Source: Saccharum officinarum (lineage: Eukaryota > Streptophyta > Magnoliopsida > Poales > Poaceae). Taken from it: a stretch of DNA of 64,000 nt. The notes under the pieces are model-generated. The model worked only from the letters and a program-made list of their open reading frames with translations. It had not been told where the DNA came from and did not search any database. Shown here in pieces: positions 46,322 through 57,690 of this stretch (position 1 is the stretch's first letter; the number at the start of each line of letters is the position of its first letter). The DNA is taken from positions 14,844,346 to 14,908,345 of the forward strand of contig CM036215.1 of assembly GCA_020631735.1 (NCBI GenBank), given 5' to 3'. Both the position numbers and the translations under genes were made by a program.

Positions 46322-48737
46322 TAAGAATCGGATGAAGGAGAAGCAGACGAGCTAGCCATAGGAGTGCGGTGAGCAACAATAAACTAATCTGGGGCACCAT
46401 CTAGACTGCTCTCAGGAGAAGGCTATGGCTAAGCTGCGAAGCCTGTCGGACCCTCAGAAGCTGGAAGTGTAGGTGAAGCGGTCCGGGTCTGCTCAGCTAT
46501 CGCGGTATCTGACTGTGGAGGGGGTAGAGGACCGATAGGCTGTCCCTGTGAGCCTGAAGCAGTAGGAATCTGAGTAGTGGTCACTAGGGGCTCGGTCTGT
46601 GTGACAAGGACCAGAAGTGGATCCGTCAAAGCAACAGACGACAGGATTGACTCAGTAGTGCCTATCCCTATCACTCCCTCAGGAGCTAAAGCTAGAACTA
46701 GAGCTGGCTGTGGTGCTAACACGTCTGACACTGAGGTGTCTGCTGTAGAGTATGTCGGTGTTGGCTGCCCGGTGATCTGACTATAAGTGGCATGGAACTG
46801 ACTAGTATCGGGCATAAGCAACTGTGACTTTGTCAAAGGTGTGAACCCTGTCTAAATAGGAGTGAATCCTGGGGACACAAACAACTGAGGCACCTGGTGA
46901 ATAGGAGAAGTGAACAACTGTGCCTGACTACCAAGCTGAGACTGACTCTGAAGCCCACTGGGCTGTGACGCTGGAGTCGTCTGAAGAAGGCTCTGAGGTA
47001 GCTGAATACCAGCAGCCTGAACCAACTAGGTGATCAAACCTAAGTACTGCTGCTGTCTCTGTAGCTCAAGAACCTACCTCTGGAACTCGTCCTAGCGAGC
47101 CTGCACCTGTGGAAGAGCATCGGCAGTCTCCTGTCGGTCCTGCTGACGGTGTCGCTCTGCCCGCTCCTGGTTCTCTGTTAGTTTAGAGAGAATGGAAACC
47201 AGAGCTGGATCGGTGGCTGACCCTGAGCCGCTAGCCTCTCTGTCGTGCGGGCGAGAAGAATGATACGTAGGCAACGGCTGGTAGTCATCGTCTGAGCTGT
47301 CTGTGGGGTCTGAGTCTAGCTCAACCTATGCCGCCCCTGCTCCCTGAGTCTCCAGTTGCTCTAACTTGGCCTCTGCTAGGCCCTGCACGGTAGCATCCTG
47401 TTGTGCAGCTGTAACTGTGTTGACAAGCTGTGAGAAGTCATAGATAGGGTACTTGAAGGTAGTGGTGCTCCACTCCTGAACACTGGCTGCCGGCATAGGC
47501 TCAACTCCCATGTAGATAAGAAAAGAGATCCAATGGGCGTAGTTCCTGTGCCTCTTCGCATTGAAGCTCTCATATATAGTATATTCCAGCTCATATAGCA
47601 TCAAGTCCCATATATCAAATGTGATCCCCCTCACAAGGTGTGACAAGAGCCACTACTGTAGTCGAGTGGTCCCGTCCCTAAAGTTCAGACGAGGAAGGAT
47701 CATCTACCTGATGATAGCATCAAGCAAGTGAACTGGTGGCAGCATGTCAACAGGTCTCCTGCTAGAACCCTCCCCGAAGTCACTGCCAAACAAGCACCTA
47801 ACAGTGTCGACAGGTGGCACAATCCCACCGTGAGCGCGCCTGGGGGGTCAACTCTTGGATAGCATAGCTGATGGAGACGTACAGTCTAGAGTGGAATCCG
47901 CAGTAGCTCTCTAGCTCTAGCACTAGAAATCTCTCGCTGCTCACCCAAGAAGCTGAACGAAATCCCAATGTGATCTGGGTGGATCCAAAGTGTAGCAAAG
48001 AACTTCCTCACCCAAGACAACACATACGAGCCACGCTGCTGAACTACGTCAGTCAAACCAGGCATTGTCTGAAGGTATGTGCGAACCTCTTCTCCAACCA
48101 AGTCAACTATACTCTGAAGTGGAATAACTCTGTGAGCTATGACTGATACGTTGGTGTTTACATACGCCATGTGAAAATCCTCCTGGAGAGCTATGTAGAA
48201 GTGATCAACTCCTGGCTGCCTCTGAAGTGGGAACCACTCGTGAAGCTGAGCTTTGCGGAAAGTCTAAATCTGACGAGCTGAAGCCTTCCGCAGGTCATAG
48301 TGAATGACCTGAGACCTATGAGCTAGACGACCTCCGTGTCTCGGTCTCTCTAGAGGGGCTACTGGTGTCGTCTGAGAATGCGTGGTGCGTCTAGAACGAC
48401 GTCTGGGTGGTGTCTGCTACTCCTGTTCTACTGGCTCCTTAGGCTAGTCCTCTGTTGCCTCTGTGGCCTCAGTACCAAGTACACGTCTAGAGAGCAGGAC
48501 TCATGTACGAGACTCACCGATAAGAATACCACTGCCCCTACCACCACTCTTTGCTCTTTCTGCCGCTCGGGCAACTGCTAGGGCTTCCTCTGCCTCTCTG
48601 TCTTTTCTGGTGCGCTTCTTCATGCTAATAAGCTTACGCTTTCCTCGAGCCACCTCTGTAAGATGGGGAGGACTGTCACCCTCGTCACCTCCGTCACCTC
48701 TAGGAGGAGAGCCTCTGACATTCTTGCACCTAGCCAT
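46322..48737 (-). pseudogene. Accessory (env-like position) ORF of the copia element
   Basis: A roughly 800-codon frame starting with ATG at 48737 ('MARCKNVRGSPPRGDGGDEG'), basic at first ('KRTRKDREAEE'). A central domain around 48170-47890 ('YVLSWVRKFFATLWIHPDH', then 'REISSARARELLRIPL') resembles the 'putative plant transposon protein' domain found in several plant retroelements. After it comes a Q/P/S/T-rich C-terminal half. There is one frame change between 47886 and 47720. The other breaks are one TGA (48501) and about 14 TAG codons; I find no TAA. Glutamine is almost always CAG, unlike pol where CAA prevails. I see no clear signal peptide or membrane anchor, so an envelope role is not supported by sequence. 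Confidence 0.7.
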
Positions 48738-49640
48738 GGTGACAAGAGCAGAGAAACACTGTCACACCCACAAGTGAAACTCCCCCTGTCTCTCTGGCAC
48801 TGTCAGAACTAACTGTCAATCTCTGGAGAAACAACTAACACTCTGAGAGATGGTGTACTGACGTCTTGTGAGGCTTGGTCTCAATCCGTATCCGTAGGCT
48901 TGGCCCCGGATTCAACTGCCACTGACAACGGTGCCCAAACCACACAACATAGAGAACTGACTCGCTAGGACTTGACTCTGGGTCGCAAGAGGGTGCTGAG
49001 GACGTCGAGGTCAGACAAGGTGGTGCTCTGGACAGCGACAGGTTTAGGCGGCGCTAGGGTTTTGTGATGGCGGCGCTGAAGTTCGGTGGTGGCGACGCTG
49101 GAGTCGATGGTGATGGCGCTGGGATCGGTGGTGACGGCACACGAGGAAGAGGTGACGCAAAGAGGAGCAAGGGAGTGGCGGTGGATGGGATGGAACGACG
49201 GTGAGGTCAGGCGGTGGCGTACTGGGGGCTTGGGAGGGACCACAGACCGCGAGATGATAGAGAGAGAAGAGGTGGTGGCCCTACGTCTTGAACAAATTTT
49301 TGGATCGAAACCGTTCTGGATCCAAGCGACAGACGCGATGACGGTAGGCATCGGACGCAGCACAGTGACGACGGACGCTCCACAGAAAGAAAATTTTCTC
49401 GAATGACCTGACAGACGCGTCCGTTGAACTAGCGTCTGACGCTGGTCGGCATTCATCGCTCGCAGTCAAAAAAGCACCTCCATGGTCGACAGACGCAATG
49501 ATGATTTTGTGATAGACCCGTCCGATGACACTGTTGCAGCGTCTGTCGGTTCCCGCGGTAGACTCCTTCATTTGCATGTGACAGACGCGTCTGACGCTAA
49601 AACCCAGCGTCTATCGCAGCGTCTGACGCCCTGAAAACAT
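48738..49640 (-). promoter_or_regulatory. Gene-like leader before the accessory ORF
   Basis: On the minus strand a CpG-rich word array (49640-49330) is followed by a CT- and CCG-rich stretch with AAACCCTAG at about 49055, then 'aagcctacggatacggattgagaccaagcctc' at 48860-48905 and the accessory ATG at 48737. The last block recurs in the sibling element at 63937-63975 ('aagcctgcggatacggattga'), so the module is conserved. The 163-codon frame at 48965-49456 inside it looks like translated leader, not protein. Confidence 0.5.
49330..49640 (-). repeat. GCGTCTG word array downstream of pol
   Basis: Dispersed words such as gacagacgcg, gcgtctgacgc, gcgtctgtcgg and the palindromic cagacgcgtctg. They are the same words as in the two LTRs (45045-45430 and 55415-55800). 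Confidence 0.8.
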
Positions 49641-50123
49641 CACTTTGACCAACTTTCTTCGCGACGCTTTCTCCCAACCAGGTTCCAAGCCAAATAAGAA
49701 CCAAATAAACACCAAATAGAACTTGATATGAGTGACCTCTCTCAAGCCCTCAAATTTTTCAAATTATTTCGCCTTAGGCTAGTATTATTTTTAAGAAAAT
49801 AAGTGATAAACACCCGAGGAGCAACGTATGCCCATGCAATAGAGTTTGTTAACCCTTGGGAGCGTCAAATGCTCTCTCTCCATTCATGGACGAACACAGT
49901 GGTTGCTCAAAGCTTAACCAAAAAGAAACAATAAAGCAACAAACATGCATATGCAATGCAAAGCAAGAAAGTAAAACTAGTTTGCTTGTCAAGTTTGATC
50001 CACGATTAGGCTTCTTCACTCCTCCAAAAAGGGCTATCGTAACCGTGTTAGACAAGTCCTAGATGCATTACGGAAATTTAAACATGACATAAATTACAAT
50101 GCAATGCAAGGAACAACACAAGC
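49641..50123 (-). other. Post-pol untranslated segment, conserved between siblings
   Basis: The stretch with 'ggcttcttcactcctccaaa' and 'gtaaccgtgttagacaag' is matched, in the other orientation, by 62412-62800 of the plus-strand sibling. No coding frame. Confidence 0.7.
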
Positions 50124-51942
50124 TCATTTCTTAAAATTACTAGAGTCAAGCACATTGAGCTCACTTCTCAACCTACAAAAGGTAGTCTCATCCAAAGGTT
50201 TAGTGAAGATATCCGCCAATTGATTTTCACTTCTTACACCTTCTAGTGATATATCATTTTTAGCAACATGATCTCTTAGAAAGTGATGACGGATATCAAT
50301 GTGCTTGGTGCGTGAGTGTTGTACCGGATTATTGGCAATTTTAACGGCACTTTCATTATCACATAAAAGTGGCACCTTATCAAGAACAACACTATAGTCT
50401 AGAAGGGTTTGCTTCATATATAATATTTGTGCACAACAAGCCCCCGCGGCAATGTATTCCGCCTCGGCGGTGGACAAAGCCACACTATTTTGCTTTTTAG
50501 ATGACCAAGATATAAGTGACCTCCCAAGCAAATGGCACACTCCGAATGTGCTTTTTCTATCAATTTTGCAACCGGCATAATCCGAGGTTGGAATAGCCAA
50601 CTAGTTGGAATCTAGCTCCTTTGGGATACCAAAGACCAATGCTTGGGGTGTGCTTAAGATATCTTAAGATTCTTTTTACGGCACTTAGGTGAGGTTCTTT
50701 AGGACAAGCTTGAAAGCGAGCACACATGCACACACTAAACATGATATCAGGCCTAGATGCGGTAAGGTACAACAAGCTACCAATCATAGAACGGTAGAAA
50801 GTTTGATCAACCGGTTTACCTCCCTCATCTAGGTCGAGATATCCATTTGATGGCATTGGGGTCTTGATTGGCTTACAATCATCCATCTTGAACCTCTTGA
50901 GAAGATCCTTGGTATACTTCTCTTGAGAGATAAAAATCCCTTCTCTCATTTGCTTGACTTGAAAACCAAGGAAGAATGTAAGTTCACCAATCATGGACAT
51001 CTCGAACTCCTTCGACATCAATTCACCAAATTCCTTGCAATAATCTTCATTTGTTGAGCCGAAGATAATATCATCAACATAGACTTGACAAATGAAGATC
51101 TCCCCATTAAGCTTCTTGGTGAATAGTGTGGTGTCGACCTTCCCAATAGTGAAGCCCTTCTCAATGAGGAAGTCCCGGAGGCGCTCATACCACGCTCTAG
51201 GGGCTTGCTTGAGCCCATATAGCGCCTTGAACAACCTATAAACATGATTAGGATATCTAGGGTCTTCAAACCTAGGAGGTTGATCAACATAGACTAGTTC
51301 ATTTATGAAGCCATTTAAGAATGCACTTTTAACATCTATTTGATATAATTTCATTTCATGATGCGATACATATGCAAGAAGGACACGGATGGCTTCAAAT
51401 CTTGCAATGGGTGCAAAGGTCTCTCCAAAGTCAAGGCCTTCAACTTGAGAGAACCCCTTTGCAACTAGTCTTGCCTTGTTCCTCACAACTATGCCTTGGT
51501 CATCTTGCTTGTTGCGGAACACCCACTTGGTTCCAATGACCCTTGCACCTTTTGCATGCTCCTCAAGTGTTCAATCTTAATTGCGGGTGAAGTTGTTCAA
51601 TTCTTCGTGCATTGCATTCACCCAATCCAGATCTTGAAGAGCTTCATCTACATTCTTAGGCTCAAGACAATAGACAAAAGGGTGATGTTCAACAAAAGAA
51701 GCAAGCTTTTGAGATCGAGTCATTACACCATTTGTAGGACTCCCTATGATGAGATCTTGTGGATATGCTTGAAATAGAGGTGAGTGTCTTCTATCAACCA
51801 CTTGAGGAGGAGGTTGGGGAGCATCAACATCTTGAGCTTGTGCCTTGGCTTGTTCATGAGAGACATGAGTGTCTTCATTTTCAACTCTCTCATTTTTGTC
51901 ATCATCTTGAGGCACATATGATGAAGATGGTGGATTGATCAT
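50124..51942 (-). pseudogene. Copia reverse transcriptase and RNase H
   Basis: Makes DNA from element RNA. The RT frame (51522-50560) contains '[14 protein letters not shown]', 'DVKSAFLNG', the catalytic '[12 protein letters not shown]' and '[16 protein letters not shown]'; RNase H (50600-50124) has 'DYAGCKIDRKST', 'ALSTAEAEYIAAG' and 'HIDIRHHFLRD'. The RT N-terminal part (51942-51577) ends in stops where the sibling has 'NQVWTL'. A deletion near 50590 shifts the frame between 'LVGYS' and 'SDYAG'. Compared with the sibling at 60309-62411, protein identity is high over the whole length. Confidence 0.9.
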
Positions 51943-52022
51943 TTAAGTATCGTCTTCATCATCTTTAGGCTTGATGTCTCCCACCGGCATGTTCTTCATT
52001 GCCTCCCTCAATGGTTCATCAC

Positions 52023-53346
52023 CTACATCATCACAATTCTCAATTGCTCCTTGGGAGCCGTTAGATTCATCAAATTCCACATCATATGTTTCTTCAACCA
52101 AACGGTGGCATGGTTAAATACTCTATATGCTTTGGACTTTGATGAGTAGCCAACAAGAAAACCAATATCACAATGTATTTGGAACTTCCCTAGGTGTTGC
52201 CGCTTCTTATAGATGTAGCATTTGCAACCAAACACCCGAAAGAATGAGACATCCGGCTTCTTCCTATTTAGCAACTCATAGGGGGTCTTGCCAAGAAAAT
52301 TTTGTAGGAAAAGACGATTTGATGCATAGCATGCGGTGTTAATTGCCTCGGCCCACAATTTTTCCGGTGTGTTGTACTCATCTAGCATTGTTCTTGCAAG
52401 AGTGATCAAAGTCTGGTTCTTTCTCTCAACTACACTATTTTGTTGAGGAGTGTAGGTTGATGAAACCTCATGCTTGATCCCAATCTCATCACAATAAGCT
52501 TCAATTTGTGTTGTCAAATTCTTTACCATTGTCACTTCTTATCTTCTTGATCTTGACTTCAAATTCATTTTGAGCTCTCTTAGCAAACTTCTTGAAACAA
52601 GTGGCCACTTCAGATTTGTCATGAAGAAAGAATGTCCAAGTATATCTTGAGTAGTCATCAACAATCACAAGACAATAGAGATTTTCACCTAAGCTCTTGT
52701 ATATTGTAGGGCCAAACAAATCCATGTGTAGAAGCTCTAACACTCTTGATGTTGACATGTAAGCTTTTGTTGGATGAGTATTTGCAACTTGTTTACCGGC
52801 TTGGCATGTACTACAAGGTTTGTCCTTCTCAAACTTGACATCTTTCAAGCCTCTCACTAACTCTTTCTTCAATAACTTGTTGAGAGTGTTCATTCCAACA
52901 TGAGCAAGCCTCCTATGCCAAAGCCACCCAAGTGAAGTATTAGTGAACAAGCATGTCATCAAATTTGCATCTTCAGAGGTGAAATCAACAAGATAGAGAT
53001 TGTTGTATCTAAAGCCCTTGAAGATCACTTGCTTGTCATCTATTTTTGATACTACCACTTCATTTGGAGTGAATGAACATTGATAGCCAAGATCACAAAG
53101 TTGCCCAACGGATAGTAGATTAAAACTCAAAGAAGCAACATAGAGCATATTTGAAAGAGAGTGATCATTTGATATTGCAATCTTGCCTATACCCTTGACT
53201 TTGCTCTCTGAATTGTCCCCAAATATGATATTCTCTTGACATTCCTTATTTTCTTCAAGTGAGGTGAACATACGAGGATCACCGGTTATATGTTGAGTGC
53301 AACCACTATCAATAACCCAATGAGTTTCACCGGTCTTGTAGTTCAC
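52023..53346 (-). pseudogene. Copia protease and integrase
   Basis: The protease catalytic site is 'HWVIDSGCTQHITGD'. The pre-integrase zinc finger has 'HRRLAHVGMNTLNKLL' with 'CSTCQAGK'. The integrase core shows 'LHMDLFGP' (D), 'IRSDNGKEF' (D) and 'VVERKNQTL' (E), then the 'KLWAEAINTACYASNR' segment and '[10 protein letters not shown]'. A two-base loss near 52510 (acacaaattgaagc against acaccaacattgaagc in the sibling) shifts the frame between the second D and the E. All catalytic residues are still visible. Confidence 0.9.
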
Positions 53347-53524
53347 CTTTCATTCACCCTTGGTCGTGAGGCATAGGTGAGTAGTGGATGATGACGGTGA
53401 AGATGGCGGTGAAGTATTTGATGAAGATAATGATGGCCCAATCACAAATACGGCGACCTTCTCTTTCTCGTCATCGCTCTTATCGCTGGAGGACTCACAT
53501 GATGACTCAATGTCGGTGAGCCAA

Positions 53525-54595
53525 TCACCAATAATGTAAGCGTTGCCTCCCTTCTCTTTTTGTGATATTCTTTCTTCTTGCCATCCTTCTTCTTGTATGG
53601 CTTGTTCTTCTTTTTTTCATCTTCTTCATCACTAGATTCATCTTTCTTGCCCTTGTTCTTGTTCTTGTATTTGTCTTTTGAGGCTTAGGGCATTGATGAG
53701 CTAGATGACCAAGTTGACCACAATTGTTGCAATCCATTTCGGATATAGGCTTTCTTTTGCTACTTGTGAAGAACTTCTTCTTCTTACCATCGAACTTGAT
53801 GCCACTCTTATTAAGCTTCTTTAGCTTCTTGGTGGTCTTTTTTTCACCATAAGAGCAAGTGATGCATCATCAATGTCACTCTCACTTGAGCTTTCATGCA
53901 CAATCATGGCTTGGCTCTTCTTCTTTTTCTTGTCATGGCTAGCTTTGAAAGCCAAGTCCTTCTTCTTGGAAGATGATGAACCATCTTCCGGAGTGATATG
54001 CATGTACATCTCATGAGCATTGATCTTTTCCAATACTTATGTCGGTGTTGCGGTAGAGAGATCGCTTTGGTGAAGCATGGTGACAATATGGCCCTACTTC
54101 TCAACGGGATGAACACTCAAGATCCTCCTTGCAACATCCGATGGACTCATTTGAGTGAACCCGAGAGCATTGAGATCCTCTACAAGAACATTCAAGCGAG
54201 TGTACATGTCATTAGCACTTTCTTTGAAAAGCATCTCAAACGAATTAATCTTCTTTAAAGCAATATGGTAGCGTTCCTCACGCTCACTTTTAGTTCCCTC
54301 ATGGAGAACACAAAGGTTTTCCTACAATTCATGAACGTTTTTTTGCATTACGCACACGATTGAAGATATCCTTGCCAAGGCCCTGGTAGAGTGCATTTCT
54401 TGCCTTTGCATTCCACCGGTCGTACTTCTCCTCGTCACCAACGGGGTTAGCAGGATCCTTGACTTCCGGAAGCCCTTCGGTGGCAGCTCTAAGACACCCG
54501 ACATCTATGGCTTCGAGGTACACCTCTATGCGGATTTTCCAATATGGAAAATCATCTCTCTCAAAGATGGGTGGTGGTCCTTCCCCATTGGACAT
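53525..54595 (-). pseudogene. Copia Gag with zinc knuckle
   Basis: The ATG at 54593-54595 opens 'MSNGEGPPPIFERDDFPYW', the usual SIRE-type Gag start, 53 bases after the LTR. A shift near 54340 (run of a before 'cgttcatga') breaks the frame, and a TAG follows at 'HEL-stop-ENLC'. Further parts are a charged stretch 'SSSSKKKDLAFKASHDKKKK' and the RNA-binding knuckle 'CNNCGQLGHLAHQC' (CX2CX4HX4C) at about 53725. Then the frame runs into a basic region. Confidence 0.85.
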
Positions 54596-54628
54596 CTTGC
54601 TCTAGGCGATTAAGCCTAATTTAGGAGC

Positions 54629-54646
54629 AATCTGGCTCCGATACCA
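54629..54646 (-). other. Primer binding site for initiator tRNA-Met
   Basis: On the minus strand TGGTATCGGAGCC starts two bases after the 5' LTR. The standard methionine primer site is TGGTATCAGAGC, so there is one mismatch. Confidence 0.85.
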
Positions 54647-54648
54647 AT

Positions 54649-56240
54649 TGAAAGGATCAAGATACCCAAGAGGGGGGTGAATTGGGCTTTTCTAAATTTT
54701 ATTGCAAGAATTAAATCCTACTAAGCCATAATTCACCCCTAGTGCCTACAAGTGTTCCTAGTGATTCTACCGATAAAAGTTTTGCACCCTAAGTTCCAAT
54801 CCTAGTCTAGCAAGGCAATTCTAGAAAAGTAAACCAAGCAACAAAAGTAATGCGAGAAAGTAAATTGCTTGAATGTAAAGGGTTATAACACGGCGATGTT
54901 TTTCTCGAGGTATCGGAGAGTCTCCACTCCACACTAGTCCTCGTTGGAGCACCCGCGCAAGGGTGTAGCTCCCCCTTGATCCACATGAGGGTCAAGTGCT
55001 CTCTACGGGCTGATTCTTTGACACTCCGTCGCGGTGAATCGCCCACAACCGCTCACAAGATGAGTTGGGTCATCCACCAGCTCCGCCGGATGATCACCAA
55101 GCTCCTGATCACCACCAAGCCATCTAGGTGATGGTGATCACCAAGAGTAACAAGCAAGAACTCTCACTTGACCACAACAAGCCTAATGAGAAGGTGGATA
55201 CACACTTGCTACTCTCTGGTCACTAGTGAGGACTCTCTCACTTGAATTCTCAAGACTCAAATCTCACTAGGGCTCTTGCACTTTCTTGCACATGAAAGGA
55301 GTTTTTCAGCTGACCAAATGAGCAAGAGTACCTCAAATGGAGGGTTAGAGAAGTATTTATACTCTCCCTCAACTCCCCCAATCGTTATCTTCAAAATCAG
55401 CAACTTTCATGACCGACAGACGCGATGACGCCTACCGGCAGACGCGTCTGTCGCTCTGGAGGGACGCGTCTGACGCCTTTGAGGAGCGTGTCTGTCGCAT
55501 GTAATCGAATCAAACCGGTTCACTATCCGTTAGGGCTCGACAGACGCTGGCCAGCGTCTGTCGCCCTAGCAACGGACGCATCTGGTGCTATCAAAAATTT
55601 CAGAGCATTCTAGACCGCTCTGTTGACCACCAGACGCGTCTGACGCTCAACCCTTACTGCGTCTGTCGCTCGTAAACGCGTAGGGCGCGTCTGTCGCCTT
55701 TTGATCCTTGCGTTTGACGCTTCTCAGCAATAAGAAACCACGCGACAGACGCTAACATCAGCGTCTGTCGCCCTTCGTCCACCGCGTCTGTCGCCCGTTT
55801 AAGGGCCGAAACGACTTCCGATTCAAACGCTTCTTGAATGACTTTTGTTCCAAACAATCTCAGGGCCACCTTGGAGCCACCTAGTGCTAAGTTTGACAAG
55901 TGTGCACCACACCTAACTATTAGACTCACCTAGGTCAAGCTACCCATCTATGCCCCCCTTAATAGTCAACCAAAGGAGAAAAACGAAACTCCTAACAACT
56001 ATTCAAACGTAACTCAACTCCTCGACGTCCGGAACTAACCGTCCTTAACCTTGTCGATCATCCTTTGAGAACCGAAAACGATTTCCATCGATAAGGGTAA
56101 GGGGCATGATCACCATATTACCCACGATTATCATTACCATGACCTAACACTCTATTGTTTCTACAAAACACACGTTAGTCATGATACTTAACCATTGTCA
56201 TCAATCATCGAAACCCACTCTAGGGGCCTAGATGCTTTCA
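54649..56240 (-). repeat. 5' LTR of the copia element
   Basis: Same ends as the 3' LTR. TATA box on the minus strand at 55354-55361. The word cluster at 55415-55800 is better preserved here (gcgtctgtcgc, acgcgtctgacgc) than in the other LTR. Confidence 0.95.
55415..55800. repeat. Palindromic GCGTCTG word array in the 5' LTR
   Basis: More than ten copies of GCGTCTG or CAGACGC in about 390 bp, often joined as the palindrome CAGACGCGTCTG. Spacing is irregular, so it is not a simple tandem repeat. Confidence 0.85.
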
Positions 56241-56245
56241 CATCT
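56241..56245. other. Target site duplication CATCT (right)
   Basis: Right copy of the copia target duplication. Confidence 0.9.
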
Positions 56246-56699
56246 CACCCACGTCCCTCTTCACGCATGTACAAACTAAAAAAAAGTCATAACTGCTAAA
56301 CCAAACATCCAAATTAAATTTTAATTACACCATCAGTTTTTTTGCAACAAATCCTTCAAAACAAGATCCCACATAGATATATTTAGATAAAATTTAATTA
56401 GTGAACATTTATCTTATAAAGATAGAAATTTTTTTTATTAAGCAGAGACAATATTCTAGGTTTAGAGAATAATGTTCCGTCTTCGTAAGAAAATGTTCTC
56501 GGTTAGAAGAATAGTATTATAGTTTTAGATTCATGAAATTAGTATTATAATATACATAAAAATAAATAAATACATAACGTAAATAAAAATAATAAAATCT
56601 AGAGAAAAGCATAAGAAAAAAATAAAACATGTGATAGAGAAAAATTTAAAAGAATATCACACAGATACTTTTCAAACATTCTAAATTATATCATATAAC
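56246..56699. other. AT-rich target sequence of the copia insertion
   Basis: 56275-56400 is similar to 31075-31200 ('aacatccaaattaaatttt', 'atagatatatttagataaa'), so the copia element landed in a member of an older repeat family. No coding content. Confidence 0.5.
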
Positions 56700-57260
56700 A
56701 TCATATGTGTACTAAGTGAACATCTTTAAATACACCATAGAATGTCACTAAATACTTTATAGAACATCGCATACGTAAACATCACTAAATACATAATAAA
56801 ATACCACATGTGTACTAAGTGAACATCACTAAATACACCGTAGAACATCGTATATATTACGTGAATATCACTAAATACACCATAAAACATCACTAAATAC
56901 ATTATAGAACATCGCATATATATTACGTGAATATCACTAAATACATCATAGAACATCACATATATACTAAGTGAATATCACTAAATACACCATAGAATAT
57001 CATTAAATGCATATAAAACACCGCATATATATTACGTGAACATCACTAAATACATCGTAGAACATCACATGTGTATTGTGTGAACGTCACAAAAAAACAT
57101 AATAGAACATCACATGTATATTACGCGAATATCGTAAAATACATCATAGAACATTACATGTATGCCACGTGAACATAAAAAAACATCACATGTATAACAT
57201 GTGAACAAAAGAAAAAAACATAGAACATCACTACATAAACATCACAAAAAAGCATAGAAC
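56700..57260. repeat. Degenerate AT-rich tandem repeat
   Basis: Variants of 'gaacatcactaaatacacc' and 'atagaacatcacatatatac' alternate for over 500 bp, with a period of roughly 40-60 bases that drifts. Both strands give open frames only because stops are rare in this composition. Confidence 0.75.
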
Positions 57261-57261
57261 A

Positions 57262-57690
57262 TCATAAAAATAATATGAAAAGAAAAGAAAAGAAAAAGAA
57301 ATAAAAGAAAGATAAAAAATATAAAAAACAACAATAATAATAATAATAATAATAAACACATAAAACAAAAATAAAAAAATAAATGATGCACAAAAAAAAA
57401 AGGAAAAAAGAAAAAAAAAAATAAAATAAAAAAAAGAAAGATTAAGAAATAAAAAACATGAATCGTAGAAAAACATAATTAGAAAAGAAAACAAAAGGAA
57501 ATAAATCAAAGGAATCAAAAGAAAAAAGAAAATAAAAGAGAAAATAGAACATCACGAGTACAACACGCGAACATAAAAAAATAATAAGAAAAAAAAAAAA
57601 TGGAAAAAAAAATAAAAAAAATAAAGTACGAAAAGAAAAAGAAAAGAGAAAATAAAAGAAAAGAAAAGAAAAAAAGGAAAGAAAAAGAAA
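57262..57690. repeat. Purine-rich low-complexity tract with (TAA)n
   Basis: Long runs of gaaaagaaaag type, plus (taa) repeats at 57328-57356. The opposite strand is pyrimidine-rich, giving Phe/Ser-rich spurious frames. Confidence 0.85.

Larger units (their letters stand above)
44277..56240 (-). mobile_element. Complete Ty1/Copia element (SIRE/Maximus-type) with accessory ORF
   Basis: An 11.96 kb insertion on the minus strand: 5' LTR 54649-56240, primer site, gag, protease, integrase, RT, RNase H, a 1.4 kb leader, an accessory frame, polypurine tract, 3' LTR 44277-45867, flanked by CATCT. Integrase before RT is the Copia order. A long frame between pol and the 3' LTR is the hallmark of the SIRE/Maximus lineage, where it is often called env-like. 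Every coding module has stops or frameshifts. LTRs have nearly equal length (1591 and 1592 bp) but differ at many CpG sites. Confidence 0.95.

Noticed and set aside
46322..48737. Calling the accessory ORF a true envelope glycoprotein
   Set aside because: I see no signal peptide, no membrane anchor and no cleavage site. Only the position after pol fits the name.
48965..49456. 163-codon minus frame before the accessory ORF
   Set aside because: Runs through the word array and the leader, ends before the accessory ATG, and has no counterpart in frame in the sibling element.
55415..55800. CRISPR-like spaced repeats in the LTR arrays
   Set aside because: Words are very short, irregularly spaced and in a plant retrotransposon; no array geometry.
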